Below are positions 51,701 to 60,389 of a stretch of 64,000 bases of DNA, in pieces. Each line of letters starts with the position of its first letter. Position 1 is the first letter of the stretch. This stretch comes from Zerene cesonia (taxonomy: Eukaryota; Arthropoda; Insecta; Lepidoptera; Pieridae). Both the position numbers and the translations under genes were made by a program. Location of the stretch: positions 3,162,001-3,226,000 of the forward strand of contig NC_052129.1 in the NCBI RefSeq assembly GCF_012273895.1, in the 5' to 3' direction. The notes beneath the pieces were generated by a model. The model was given only the letters and a program-made list of their open reading frames with translations. It was not told where the DNA came from and ran no database searches.

Positions 51701-54700
51701 TATCTCAACTTCAAATGCCTGTATAAAATCAATGTATCAGACAAGCTTTACTGTGTACCTACAACTTTCATGCGTTTTGGGCTACCATTCCACACATACA
51801 TATTAACATTCTTCATTTTTATTATATTTTTTGAGTTTTATTTTAATTGTGTATCATAAAATTGTCTAATTTAATACATATTGTTTATCATTGATTTTCG
51901 CCGCAACGGACCAATATTCAATGTTTAGCTTTAGTCTCGTCCGTAGGCGTCAAGATTCCCGACGAGAACCTGACGCCGCAGCAGCGAGCGCACCGGGAGG
52001 AGCAGCTCGCGACGATACGGAAGATGCAGCAGATACTCTTCCCGGAGAGTGGCAGCAACCCCAATCAGCAGGATGGCTCGCAGAACCAAGAAATCAATCC
52101 GCCTAACTCGACCGCCAATATGAATATGCCATATCCGCCCATGTCGACACACGGGCCAATGGTATCCGGCCCTAACGGACCCATGGTGTCTATGCCGAGT
52201 GGCATGAACTCAGGACCCAGTTGCACTATGGCAGGCCCAATGGGACCCAACGGACCCATGGGCGGGCCCATGGGGCCCGGACCGATGGGACCGAACGGAC
52301 CAATGGGCGNNNNNNNNNNNNNNNNNNNNNNNNNNNNNNNNNNNNNNNNNNNNNNNNNNNNNNNNNNNNNNNNNNNNNNNNNNNNNNNNNNNNNNNNNNN
52401 NNNNNNNNNNNNNNNNNNNNNNNNNNNNNNNNNNNNNNNNNNNNNNNNNNNNNNNNNNNNNNNNNNNNNNNNNNNNNNNNNNNNNNNNNNNNNNNNNNNN
52501 NNNNNNNNNNNNNNNNNNNNNNNNNNNNNNNNNNNNNNNNNNNNNNNNNNNNNNNNNNNNNNNNNNNNNNNNNNNNNNNNNNNNNNNNNNNNNNNNNNNN
52601 NNNNNNNNNNNNNNNNNNNNNNNNNNNNNNNNNNNNNNNNNNNNNNNNNNNNNNNNNNNNNNNNNNNNNNNNNNNNNNNNNNNNNNNNNNNNNNNNNNNN
52701 NNNNNNNNNNNNNNNNNNNNNNNNNNNNNNNNNNNNNNNNNNNNNNNNNNNNNNNNNNNNNNNNNNNNNNNNNNNNNNNNNNNNNNNNNNNNNNNNNNNN
52801 NNNNNNNNNNNNNNNNNNNNNNNNNNNNNNNNNNNNNNNNNNNNNNNNNNNNNNNNNNNNNNNNNNNNNNNNNNNNNNNNNNNNNNNNNNNNNNNNNNNN
52901 NNNNNNNNNNNNNNNNNNNNNNNNNNNNNNNNNNNNNNNNNNNNNNNNNNNNNNNNNNNNNNNNNNNNNNNNNNNNNNNNNNNNNNNNNNNNNNNNNNNN
53001 NNNNNNNNNNNNNNNNNNNNNNNNNNNNNNNNNNNNNNNNNNNNNNNNNNNNNNNNNNNNNNNNNNNNNNNNNNNNNNNNNNNNNNNNNNNNNNNNNNNN
53101 NNNNNNNNNNNNNNNNNNNNNNNNNNNNNNNNNNNNNNNNNNNNNNNNNNNNNNNNNNNNNNNNNNNNNNNNNNNNNNNNNNNNNNNNNNNNNNNNNNNN
53201 NNNNNNNNNNNNNNNNNNNNNNNNNNNNNNNNNNNNNNNNNNNNNNNNNNNNNNNNNNNNNNNNNNNNNNNNNNNNNNNNNNNNNNNNNNNNNNNNNNNN
53301 NNNNNNNNNTGGGGCCTATGGGTCCGTGCGGCATGAAGGGCATAAGGGGACCGTGTGGAGGGCCAGATATGAAATCGGGCATGTGTACAGATATGCATAT
53401 GGGGAGAGGTTGTGGAGGTCCTATGGGCGTAAGTATACAATTTTTAAATAATTTTGTTTATTTACAATTCATGTTGGGAAGTGGTTGTTTGAAAAAAGAG
53501 ACATTAAATTACCCATGTCAATCTATCCGCTATAAACCTAAAACAAAGACAGACAAAAATAATACATAAATGATACACACCATAAAATTAGAACTGCTAG
53601 TTCGTACATGAGATTAAATCAATTTAAAAAAATTGATAAATTTTTCGTTTAGTTTATTACTAAAAAATACATTTATAATTTATTAGAACATTAGTCTCAT
53701 TTAATATTTACATATATTTACGTATTTTCTTAATATTTATTTTATTTCCTTACCAGATTTATTTCAATTATTATTGTAACAACGAGTATAATTTATTATA
53801 GCGCATGCCGAATCCTATGGGGGGTATGGGCGGCCCGAAGCAATGTATGATGGGTGGACCTCACATGGGACCTAGGATGATGCCAGGACCTAACCTTTCG
53901 GCTATGAACGGTATGTATTTTTATATTTTTTACGCTTGTAAATTGTCACTGTTTAAAATACAAAATATGTACATTAAATCTTTTTTTATATTACTTTTAT
54001 AGCCTTCAAAATATTGGGTTTATAAGTTCAGTTTTTTATTAGTAAATGAAGATGGAAAGCGACACGAAATACCTAATTATTTAAAATATTTAAATTTATT
54101 GTCAACTTATTGTATATATTTTAAATATCTTCCATAGAGAATGATCAAAATATATATTTTTATTTTTTTATGGCAGCAGTTAATACATATAGAAAAAAAT
54201 AACATGGCAATTGCAGGTGGCATGATGATGGAAAGCGGCATGATGGGCGGCATGGTGCACGGGGACTGCGGGCCGGACCACCACGGGATGTGCGACGACT
54301 ACGGGAGGGGGAGGAATGTATGTGTATATATTAATAGTTGTGCCCCGCGGTTTTACTCATGTAGAACATGATATTATATAGCCTATAACCTTCCTCAATA
54401 AATGATCTAGCTAACACTTAGAGAATTTTTTAAATCGGACCAATAGTCCCTGAGATTAGCGCGTTCAATCAAACATGCAAACTAACTCTTCAGTTTTATA
54501 ATATTAGTACCGATATGACTGCATTATTAAGAGGAAAGATTTCATTGTTTGTTTGTTACGATTCGACACAATCACGACCAACCAATGATCGATCAATTTT
54601 AATATTAATTTGTTTATTGGTTTATGCATAAAAATGATATACTTAAAATTTAATAAGAAGAAAATAACACATATCAGTTCTTAGATGGTTTAAATTAAGC

Positions 54701-57700
54701 AAAATGAAAAACATATATCCCTTAACAAAACCCTTTTCATCACATCTTGTTCTAAATCTATTTTCCGTCTCCCTTATTACTACAAATGATTAATGATATT
54801 ACTATAAAATATATTAAAACGTATGAATTACAGATGGGTGGCAACGATCACAAAAACGCACTGCGCAGTCCGAAGAGTCCGGCGCACGCGCACGCTGACA
54901 TCGACTGGCAGAAGCTGCACCACCAGTTCTTCGACGACAATAAGAGCATGGACCCAGAACTCAGTCAGTTTTATGTCTATTTATTTGTATGAGCAAATTG
55001 GTATTTGTTTAATTATATGCCCCTATAATTATGTTAAAGTTGTGAATTACTTATATTTTTTGTTAGTCAGTGTTCGGGTTGTACTTTTCTCGCAAACAAA
55101 CTGTGATTTTTTAGATCATCTACAAAGGAAATATAAGAATCAATATACCGCGATAAACTCAATAAATGATAACTATGTAGTTGTAGGATGACGATGGTGA
55201 AAATATCAAAATCAAAATTAATATTTCAACTAGCGGTCCACCCCAACTGCGCCAGTGTTACCTTACACCCTGAGACCACGTACATATCCAATTGAATAAT
55301 TTTAATATCGTTCCATTAGTTCCTGAGATTAGCGCATTCAAACAAACTCTTCGGTTTTATATTATATGTGTATATTTTGTATTTAATAAATATATTTAAT
55401 TGCCAGGTACGCAAGTGAAATCGCCGTGTTCAGAGCGCGGCGGTTGCCTGCCGCCTCCGCCGTACGGAGCGTCTCCCCTACACAGATCTGCTTCAGTGCC
55501 CATTGGTAACATTATTGTTAAAAAAGAAATCATAAATTGAATATTATGTGATAAACAATTTTGCAGGCTGTCTGTTAATATTAAAGTAAATAATATAATC
55601 AATGCAAATGTTAAAAGTGCAAAAGAATGTTCCATACATTTGCCCCATACCTCACATGGGGGGACACAATTGACTTATTTATGTACTCACTAATTATAAC
55701 CAACGACATACAGCAACGCAGTCGCCGTCGCAAGGCGGCAACGCGTCGGAGGCGCCGCGCGCCGGCTCCGCGCTCAGCAGCCCGGCGCACTGCAAGCCGC
55801 AGCACAAGCACGACCCGCCAGGTGTGTGCCCGCCCTTGTACCCCACACACACACGCACGTACTCACACCGGCACGCACACATGCACGTACGCACACACAC
55901 ACGCCCGCACACATCACGCACACATCACGCACACGCGCACCTACAGTATACAAACGTAGACAACACGCGCGATCGCCGTGTGTGTTTGACACAAAAGTGC
56001 AAGCAGGACGCACACGCACGCTCATACACACGTACGCAGTAGTAAATAAATGCATTGAGTTTGACAGTTTATAAGCACGATCTGTTTAATGTATTTGTTT
56101 TTTTTTTGTTTTCGTATATAAGAAGTTAGTTTATGGATTTTCAGTAACTGTTGAGATGTTATCACACAACACACTCGAATCATCATATTCACCAGGTCAC
56201 AAATACTGTTTATCATATTAATTGACTGATCAAGAGTGTATTTGTATGCCTTTACAAAAAGTACCATACTTGTATACCTGGCGAGCAAGCAATTTTATCA
56301 GCCAGCCTCAATAAATGGCATAAATAAATACTATCAGAATTTTATGAAATCGTACCGTTGCTAATAATAAAACTCAACTATTTTATAAATAGCCATAGAA
56401 GTAGAATGCATGTTTTTTTTGTTGTTAGACATTTTCCCCAACCACGTTTTTTTTTAATTTACGTTCAACACAGCTTGTTTTTGAAAATGCATTCCGTTAT
56501 TATTTTCGTTTTTTTTTTTCTGTAGTTGTAATGCGAATTTTTTGTTTTCCCCCTCCCCTCCGCAAACGCTTGACGCTTGAAATCCCAACGTGTGACGAAA
56601 TAACAACGCCTTAAATCGTTACGGACGGAACGGACAAATATATAAAATATGGATTGATTCACATCGATCGGATCACACGAAATAGAGATATTAGAGAAAT
56701 TGGACGACGGTGTGTTTGTTCGAACGCTCCAATGTCTGGCGGCGCAGCGACAGAAGAATCAACAGAGCAAGGAGCCAAGTTTGATGCCCGTACCGTCTCC
56801 ACAACAAATATCCTATCTCAACCAGTTCGAAGGTAACACGCTTTGTATGTCGCTGACAGTAATCCTAAACGCTTGCCGGGTGATCGTTTCGTTTTACGCT
56901 CAAACACAACGCTTGCATCCTTATAAAGAGGGTTAAAAGACACATGCCGTATCATTATTCCTTTCGAATATTTTCTTGGTTAATACATGTTGTTACAATA
57001 TACCCTCATTTCACCTTCTTTTTAAGGTCATTTGTTTTTTTGGATATTGTTTTGTTTGTGTGTGTGTGATTTCCGTTATGTTTTCATTGGTGGTGGTTGG
57101 TGAAAATGTGCTAACATAATTTTCATAATCTATGGCTAATTCGTTCTATCACTTGTAAGTAAATGTGTACAACGCCATCTATTAGTACAAAACATGTCAT
57201 CTTTGGAATTTAAACTTTATGCTTTAGACATAGGGTTTATTTTTGAAATTGTCGAGGTTTTGATTTGTCAATGTTATTTTTAAATAGGACAAGAGTTGAC
57301 GATACAGAAGCAGCCGAACACATCGTTAAAAGACAACGGTCCTCCTTCAAATAGTGGAGGGCAAACGCCACAATCCAATTCGAATCAAAAATCACCTGCA
57401 GGGTAAGTTTTTTTAATAACATTTAAAATTGTAAACATTTTATGTATGTATAAATTTATCTTAACTATAATGAAGTTCCTACTCACGCCTCGCGAATGGG
57501 TCTTGACACCTCTCCAGTTTTAATATTTATTTTACCTAATTTTAGAATTTATAAAAAAATAATGTGTATTACCATCAGCATGATGCCGGGCACGCCGGAG
57601 CCGCACGGCTCGCTGGCGGAGCAGCGCGCGGGCCGCTTCTCGCTCGAGCAGAGCCCCGGCTTCAACAACCCGCAGACGCCCACGTCCAAGTGCTCCCAGG

Positions 57701-60389
57701 GTATGTTATATGTACAAGCACTCGTAGGAAAATCTTATATATAAAATTCCCGTGTCACAATGTTCCCGTGTTACCGAACTCCTCCGAAACGGCTGGACCG
57801 ATTCTTATGAAATTTTGTGTGCATACTGAGTATGTCTGAGAATCGGTCAACATCTATTTTTCATCCCCCTAAATAATAACAGTAAGGTGGCTTCCCTAAT
57901 GGTAAGCAATCACCACCATCGATATAAACATTTGAAGAGGCATCTGCAGGTGCATTGCCTGTGCATTGCATTGCATTTTAGTGGGAAAGACAAAGGCAAG
58001 GTTGGGAATAAATGAGTGAATAACGTGTCTGTCGATGTCCACAGATGAGAAATCCCGGCCGAGCCCGTCGTCGAACAGGTCAAACAACGAGAGCGCGTCT
58101 AAAACGCCGCAGCGGGAGTCGGCGGCGCACAGCCAGCCCTACGCGGTGTCGTGCGCCAAGAGCAGCTGCGCCGTCACCACCATGGCGCAGGCGCACGCCG
58201 ACGACACCATGGCTTCCAACACTGAGGTGGGATGCGTATAGATAATTTTTTTTATGAGTGGTTCATTTTTTTTTATACAAAATTTCTCCAAGCTGCTAAT
58301 CGGTTGGTTGGCGATAATGCAGTCTTTAAAGTTTATAGAAATTGCCAGCATATCAATAGTGGTAGTGTGATGATGTCTGTGTCTATTATATTTGCTTTGC
58401 TTCCGCATTACTGATGTATAATACAGTACCCATTGTATGAAATCCTTTTGTGGGGACATATCCGCAACACAAAAAATATTGGCGTGATCTTATTATCATA
58501 TTAAATTAATGCAACTAGCAGTAATTAACTTTATATATTCTTGCTCTCCTATTCGCATTATACAAATAAACCCCAGTTATTTTAAAAAACTTAGCAAGCT
58601 ACGTTCAACTCAAATAAATCAAAGTGAATAAAGCTGGATTATAATTTTTTTTTTATTATAGACAACGTTATCAGGCGGTCCAAACAGCACGAGCCTACCG
58701 GGCCCCTTCCCTGGGCCCTGCAGTATGAACAGGCCCGATAACATTCCCATCAACCCCAACCAAGGCCCCAACGGCCCCATGGGTCCCGCCACGTCATCGT
58801 TCGATCCGATCTCATCGTTAGCGCAGATGTCACAGCAATTAACGAATACAGTGGGCGGAGGCCCCGGCTCCTCAGGCCCCATGGGGCCCAACGGGTCTGG
58901 CATGGGGCCCTTTGGGTCCGGGCCCCATCACATGCAACATCACCATTCTATGCATCCGCATGGACACCCGCATATGATGATGAATGATTTGGGTAAGTGA
59001 TTAAAAACTTCAATAAAATGATTCATATAAATGCTATCACACATAATTTTCTAGAAAAAAAACTCGTACACCTACCTTATGTATAAATAACTTGCCGCTC
59101 ATCGAGGTGAGCTTTATCCACGACCTTGGCGTGAATATAGATAGTTCATAACTTTTTTGATTTCATTACGATCCCATTAAAAGATTATTATAAAACATTG
59201 TTCAGATTCATCACAAGATAAAAGAAACTCTTGAAACAATCCCAACTCTAGACCTTTCCGAAAGAATTGTAAGAATCCAGATACGATTTTTATTACCATC
59301 TTGCTTACTCGGACCATAAATGTAGCGTAGTAGCTTTTTATAAATAGCGTCTGTCGTTCTTGAATTTAAGTGGTTTACACACGTGCAGGAAACTAAGAGA
59401 TATCTTAGTTCTTTATAAGGTGTATGTAACGTGATATAGTCGATTGTTGCGATGTTTTGAGCGCATTTGTTTCTCAATTTCGCTGTATCTAGTTGTTTTA
59501 TATCAAAGACATACATTAAAATAAAATAAAATCTCTCTGTAGAATATAGTTTTATATTACTCATTACACATAACATTTGCTATGCATTCATAATAAATGT
59601 TATTTTGTCACAGGTTGCCATATGGAAGGCATGGGTGGGCCAGGATTAGGTGGTCCCATGGAAGGAATGATGGGTGGTGGTGATTTCCCACCAGATATGA
59701 ACCTCAGTCCGAAGATGGGCGGCGGACCCATGGGAGGGCCAATGGGGCCTATGGGACCTGACGCGTCAATGTTAGGGCCAAGGATGTCTGGTGCCGGGAA
59801 AATGCCTCCTTTCAATGGTGCAAACGTACAAGTAAAAGCCAGTGCGCCGAACACGATACAGTATTTGCCCACAAGGCCTCAGATGCCGTGCAATACGGGA
59901 CCCCGAGGGCCTCCTAGCCTGGACTTCTTGCAGCGAGTTACGAATCCTATGCAAATGGACAGCAGTAAAGGCGGCGTGCAATACTTTCCGGGGGCGAGAG
60001 GAATGGACATGGAGGGCGGGATGCGAGGTGTGATGAGAGCGCCGGGAATGCTCAGGATGCCGCATTACCCCGCCGGCTTCAACTCGCCGCCCAAAATGGC
60101 GGGCGATCCGTTCGGCGGGCCGGGCCCCAACCCCATGTGCGGCCCCAACTTCCGCGGCGTGAAGGGCGGCATGGGGCCCGGCAACGTGCGGATGGGCGCC
60201 GCGCAGCCGCTGCCGCCGTCCATGGGCGGGCCCAACCCGGGCTTCAAGGGGCAAGGGTTCGCGGTGCCGTCCACGGCGGACCCCAACTACGCGGCGCAGT
60301 TCCACAACTTCCAGCAGCAGCTGTACGCGACGGGCAGCCGCGCCGCGCAGCCGCACCAGGCCTACCCGCCCTACCAGCCGTCCAAGTGA
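45658..60389 (+). CDS. lgs: Legless (BCL9 orthologue), Wnt/Wingless co-activator
   Basis: Legless is a nuclear adaptor: its HD1 binds the Pygopus PHD finger and its HD2 helix binds the first armadillo repeats of beta-catenin/Armadillo, which brings Pygopus to TCF target genes. HD1 is plain in 50209-50337 plus the start of the next exon (QIFVFSTLLANKAAEAV, IIAYHCAQPNTKKYLE, KHPLKI). HD2 is plain at 51947-52035 (IPDENLTPQQRAHREEQLA, then IRKMQQILFPE). Downstream come a DIDWQKLHHQFF block (HD3-like position), RSASVPIATQSP, FDPISSLAQMSQQL, and a C-terminal VQVKASAPNTIQYLP and FQQQLYAT, all shared with fly Legless. The rest is Gly/Pro/Met low complexity. Counting from the ATG at 45658, the visible exons code for about 1293 residues, close to the fly protein. 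One exon is broken by a 1000-N gap, so the true length is unknown. The first coding exon is open upstream of the ATG back to its acceptor, so an earlier start in an unlocated exon is possible. Confidence 0.96.
46421..46475 (+). mobile_element. Helitron-like 3' end remnant
   Basis: 'tatatctacgcgagtgaagccgcgggtgctaaaCTAG' resembles the 3' end of lepidopteran Helitrons. Short remnant in lgs intron. Confidence 0.45.
47480..47662 (+). CDS. lgs: lgs coding exon: acidic region with KxE motifs
   Basis: Acceptor atcttcag|GACATG, donor CGATG|gtaagt. Encodes HGSRPPSASLPTPAALKKEP, then HRVKLEPHSQGS and DGIKTEIDGLM. Holds three hydrophobic-K-x-E sites (LKKE, VKLE, IKTE), the consensus for SUMO attachment. 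Fly Legless has comparable sites N-terminal to HD1. Confidence 0.93.
48296..48426 (+). CDS. lgs: lgs coding exon before HD1
   Basis: Acceptor caaattacag|GTGACC, donor ATACAG|gtaata. Encodes DPTKSPQCELGGPGSLKSER, then SDSNDIIDPQTGLRNN. LKSE is a fourth hydrophobic-K-x-E site. Ends in phase 0. Confidence 0.9.
48755..49754. other. Assembly gap of 1000 N in an lgs intron
   Basis: Exactly 1000 N, so the length is a placeholder. It is followed by a poly(A) run of about 21 bases. Flanking exons (ending 48426, starting 49877) are both in phase 0, so no missing exon is required, but a frame-preserving one cannot be excluded. Confidence 0.98.
49877..50038 (+). CDS. lgs: lgs coding exon, Gly/Met-rich linker before HD1
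   Basis: Acceptor attttaaag|GATGGC, donor ATGGAG|gtaata. Encodes DGNQNCRNPNGPDNMGSCRM, then MGGGPMGPGVSMGPM and a terminal ISKQSGSME. 162 nt, phase 0 at both ends. Confidence 0.9.
50209..50337 (+). CDS. lgs: lgs coding exon: HD1 (Pygopus-binding)
   Basis: Acceptor tttctcag|CAGCAA (a second AG three bases on is possible), donor CTGGAG|gtatgt. Encodes QQSQIFVFSTLLANKAAEAV, then SGQNHSIIAYHCAQPNTKKY. This is the beta-strand segment of HD1 that packs on the PHD finger of Pygopus. Near-identical to the fly block. Confidence 0.97.
50541..50927 (+). CDS. lgs: lgs coding exon: end of HD1 plus GGPM/GPMG repeats
   Basis: Acceptor gtactttcag|AAACAT, donor GACACC|gtgagt. Starts KHPLKIGQFNKQNPAQWLNN, completing HD1, then about 80 residues of Met/Gly/Pro repeats (MMGGPNQMGHMMGGPMGP), ending GEMPWDT. 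The fly block has KNPLKI and a nearby PWIG/W motif. Confidence 0.95.
51086..51209 (+). CDS. lgs: lgs coding exon between HD1 and HD2
   Basis: Acceptor tttttcgtag|AAAAAC, donor TAAAG|gtgaaa. Encodes KNPSVMSNGMANGPSQMPPC, then GSGDNNSGDNISC. Ser/Asn/Gly-rich linker. Confidence 0.9.
51947..52309 (+). CDS. lgs: lgs coding exon: HD2 (beta-catenin-binding helix), truncated by gap
   Basis: Acceptor ctcgtccgtag|GCGTC. Encodes VKIPDENLTPQQRAHREEQL, then ATIRKMQQILFPE, the amphipathic HD2 helix with the H-R-E-E and L-F-P residues conserved from fly to human. After about 45 residues the exon becomes GPMGPNGPMGG repeats and runs into the N gap at 52310. Confidence 0.96.
52310..53309. other. Assembly gap of 1000 N inside lgs coding repeats
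   Basis: Exactly 1000 N, placed where both flanks encode GPMGP-type repeats. The two flanking frames do not agree if the gap were truly 1000 bases, as expected for a placeholder. Probably the exon simply continues through a GC-rich repeat. Confidence 0.97.
53310..53428 (+). CDS. lgs: lgs coding exon fragment after the gap
   Basis: Open in the frame of MGPCGMKGIRGPCGGPDMKS (from 53318) and ends GCGGPMG at donor GGGC|gtaagt, phase 0. Probably the 3' part of the exon that begins at 51947; the gap hides the join. Confidence 0.85.
53802..53910 (+). CDS. lgs: lgs coding exon, Met/Gly/Pro-rich
   Basis: Acceptor atttattatag|CGCATG, donor GAACG|gtatgt. Encodes RMPNPMGGMGGPKQCMMGGP and ends NLSAMN. 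Confidence 0.88.
54217..54317 (+). CDS. lgs: lgs coding exon, Met/Gly/Asp-rich
   Basis: Acceptor caattgcag|GTGGCA, donor GGAAT|gtatgt. Encodes GMMMESGMMGGMVHGDCGPD and ends DDYGRGRN. Confidence 0.85.
54335..54512 (-). mobile_element. CTAG-family Helitron-like repeat in lgs intron
   Basis: 'tatagcctataaccttcctcaataaatgatctagctaacactt', 'atcggaccaatagtccctgagattagcgcgttcaa', 'ctcttcagttttataatattagta'. Inserted 18 bp past the donor of the preceding lgs exon. Confidence 0.75.
54834..54963 (+). CDS. lgs: lgs coding exon: W-QKLHHQFF block (HD3-like)
   Basis: Acceptor tgaattacag|ATGGGT, donor CTCA|gtcagt. Encodes MGGNDHKNALRSPKSP, then HADIDWQKLHHQFFDDN. The W-x-K-[IL]-x-H-Q-F-F block matches fly Legless (WSKIQHQFF) and the position of HD3 in BCL9. 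The donor is a weaker GTCAGT, chosen because it gives the right phase for the next exon. Confidence 0.9.
55230..55370 (-). mobile_element. CTAG-family Helitron-like repeat beside an lgs exon
   Basis: Left edge 'aaCTAGcggtccacccc' is the reverse complement of the GC-rich CTAG terminus. The body has 'cgttccattagttcctgagattagcgcattcaaac' and 'actcttcggttttatatta'. Ends about 35 bp before the next lgs exon. Confidence 0.75.
55407..55505 (+). CDS. lgs: lgs coding exon: PPPPYGASPLHRSASVPI
   Basis: Acceptor aattgccag|GTACGC, donor CCATTG|gtaaca. Encodes TQVKSPCSERGG, then LPPPPYGASPLHRSASVPI, closely matching a PPPPY...RSASVPI block in fly Legless. A PPPPY motif is a candidate WW-domain ligand (inference). 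Confidence 0.93.
55714..55821 (+). CDS. lgs: lgs coding exon
   Basis: Acceptor cgacatacag|CAACGC, donor GCCAG|gtgtgt. Encodes ATQSPSQGGNASEAPRAGSA and ends HKHDPP. The exon junction rebuilds SVPI-ATQSP as in fly Legless, which confirms the splice. Confidence 0.92.
55841..56040. repeat. CA-rich simple repeat in lgs intron
   Basis: Interrupted (CA)n with acgc and cgta variants beginning just after the donor of the previous exon. Confidence 0.85.
56695..56832 (+). CDS. lgs: lgs coding exon: SPQQISYLNQFEG block
   Basis: Encodes KLDDGVFVRTLQCLAAQRQ and then SPQQISYLNQFEG, donor CGAAG|gtaaca. The acceptor is weak (gagatattag|AG). An alternative in-phase acceptor at 56685 (gaaatag|AGATAT) would add three codons. 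The next exon completes an FEGQELTIQKQPN motif characteristic of BCL9 proteins. Confidence 0.85.
57288..57402 (+). CDS. lgs: lgs coding exon: GQELTIQKQPN block
   Basis: Acceptor tttaaatag|GACAAG, donor GCAGG|gtaagt. Encodes GQELTIQKQPNTSLKDNG, then a Ser/Asn/Gln-rich tail ending NQKSPA. Confidence 0.9.
57579..57700 (+). CDS. lgs: lgs coding exon
   Basis: Acceptor taccatcag|CATGAT, donor CCCAGG|gtatgt. Encodes MMPGTPEPHGSLAEQRAGRF, then SLEQSPGFNNPQTPTSK. GC-rich, with several S/T-P sites. Confidence 0.9.
57716..57885. mobile_element. Lepidopteran interspersed repeat in lgs intron
   Basis: 'cgaaacggctggaccgattcttatgaaattttgtgtgcat', then 'gagaatcggtcaacatctatttttcatccccctaa'. A sequence type repeated across lepidopteran genomes; class uncertain. 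Confidence 0.6.
57885..58010 (+). mobile_element. SINE-like repeat, copy 3, next to an lgs acceptor
   Basis: 'cttccctaatggtaagcaatcaccaccatcgatataaacattt' is related to the element at 8103. It ends about 35 bp before the exon at 58045. Confidence 0.6.
58045..58226 (+). CDS. lgs: lgs coding exon, Ser-rich
   Basis: Acceptor atgtccacag|ATGAGA, donor ACTGAG|gtggga. Encodes EKSRPSPSSNRSNNESASKT, then Ala/His/Cys-rich sequence ending MASNTE. Corresponds to the SRRPSPQGQRSP region of fly Legless in position. Confidence 0.88.
58662..58992 (+). CDS. lgs: lgs coding exon: FDPISSLAQMSQQL block
   Basis: Acceptor tttattatag|ACAACG, donor TTTGG|gtaagt. Encodes MNRPDNIPINPNQGPNG, SSFDPISSLAQMSQQLTNTV, then Gly/Pro/Met repeats and a His-rich HHMQHHHSMHPHGHPHMMM. 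The RPDNIP[IL]NPN and FDPISSLAQMSQQLT motifs match fly Legless closely. Confidence 0.96.
59614..60389 (+). CDS. lgs: lgs terminal coding exon with C-terminal homology region
   Basis: Acceptor tttgtcacag|GTTGCC, stop TGA at 60387. After a Gly/Met-rich start come VQVKASAPNTIQYLPTRPQM, PPSLDFLQRVTNPMQM, a second GVQYFPGARG, and finally DPNYAAQFHNFQQQLYATGS with the end YPPYQPSK. These are the conserved C-terminal blocks of insect Legless and of BCL9 (QYFPRG). Confidence 0.97.

Noticed and set aside
52024..53451. Single 475-codon frame running from HD2 through the second gap
   Set aside because: Correct up to 52309, but after the gap this frame gives non-repeat sequence while another frame gives the expected MGPCGMKG repeats. 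The gap length is arbitrary.
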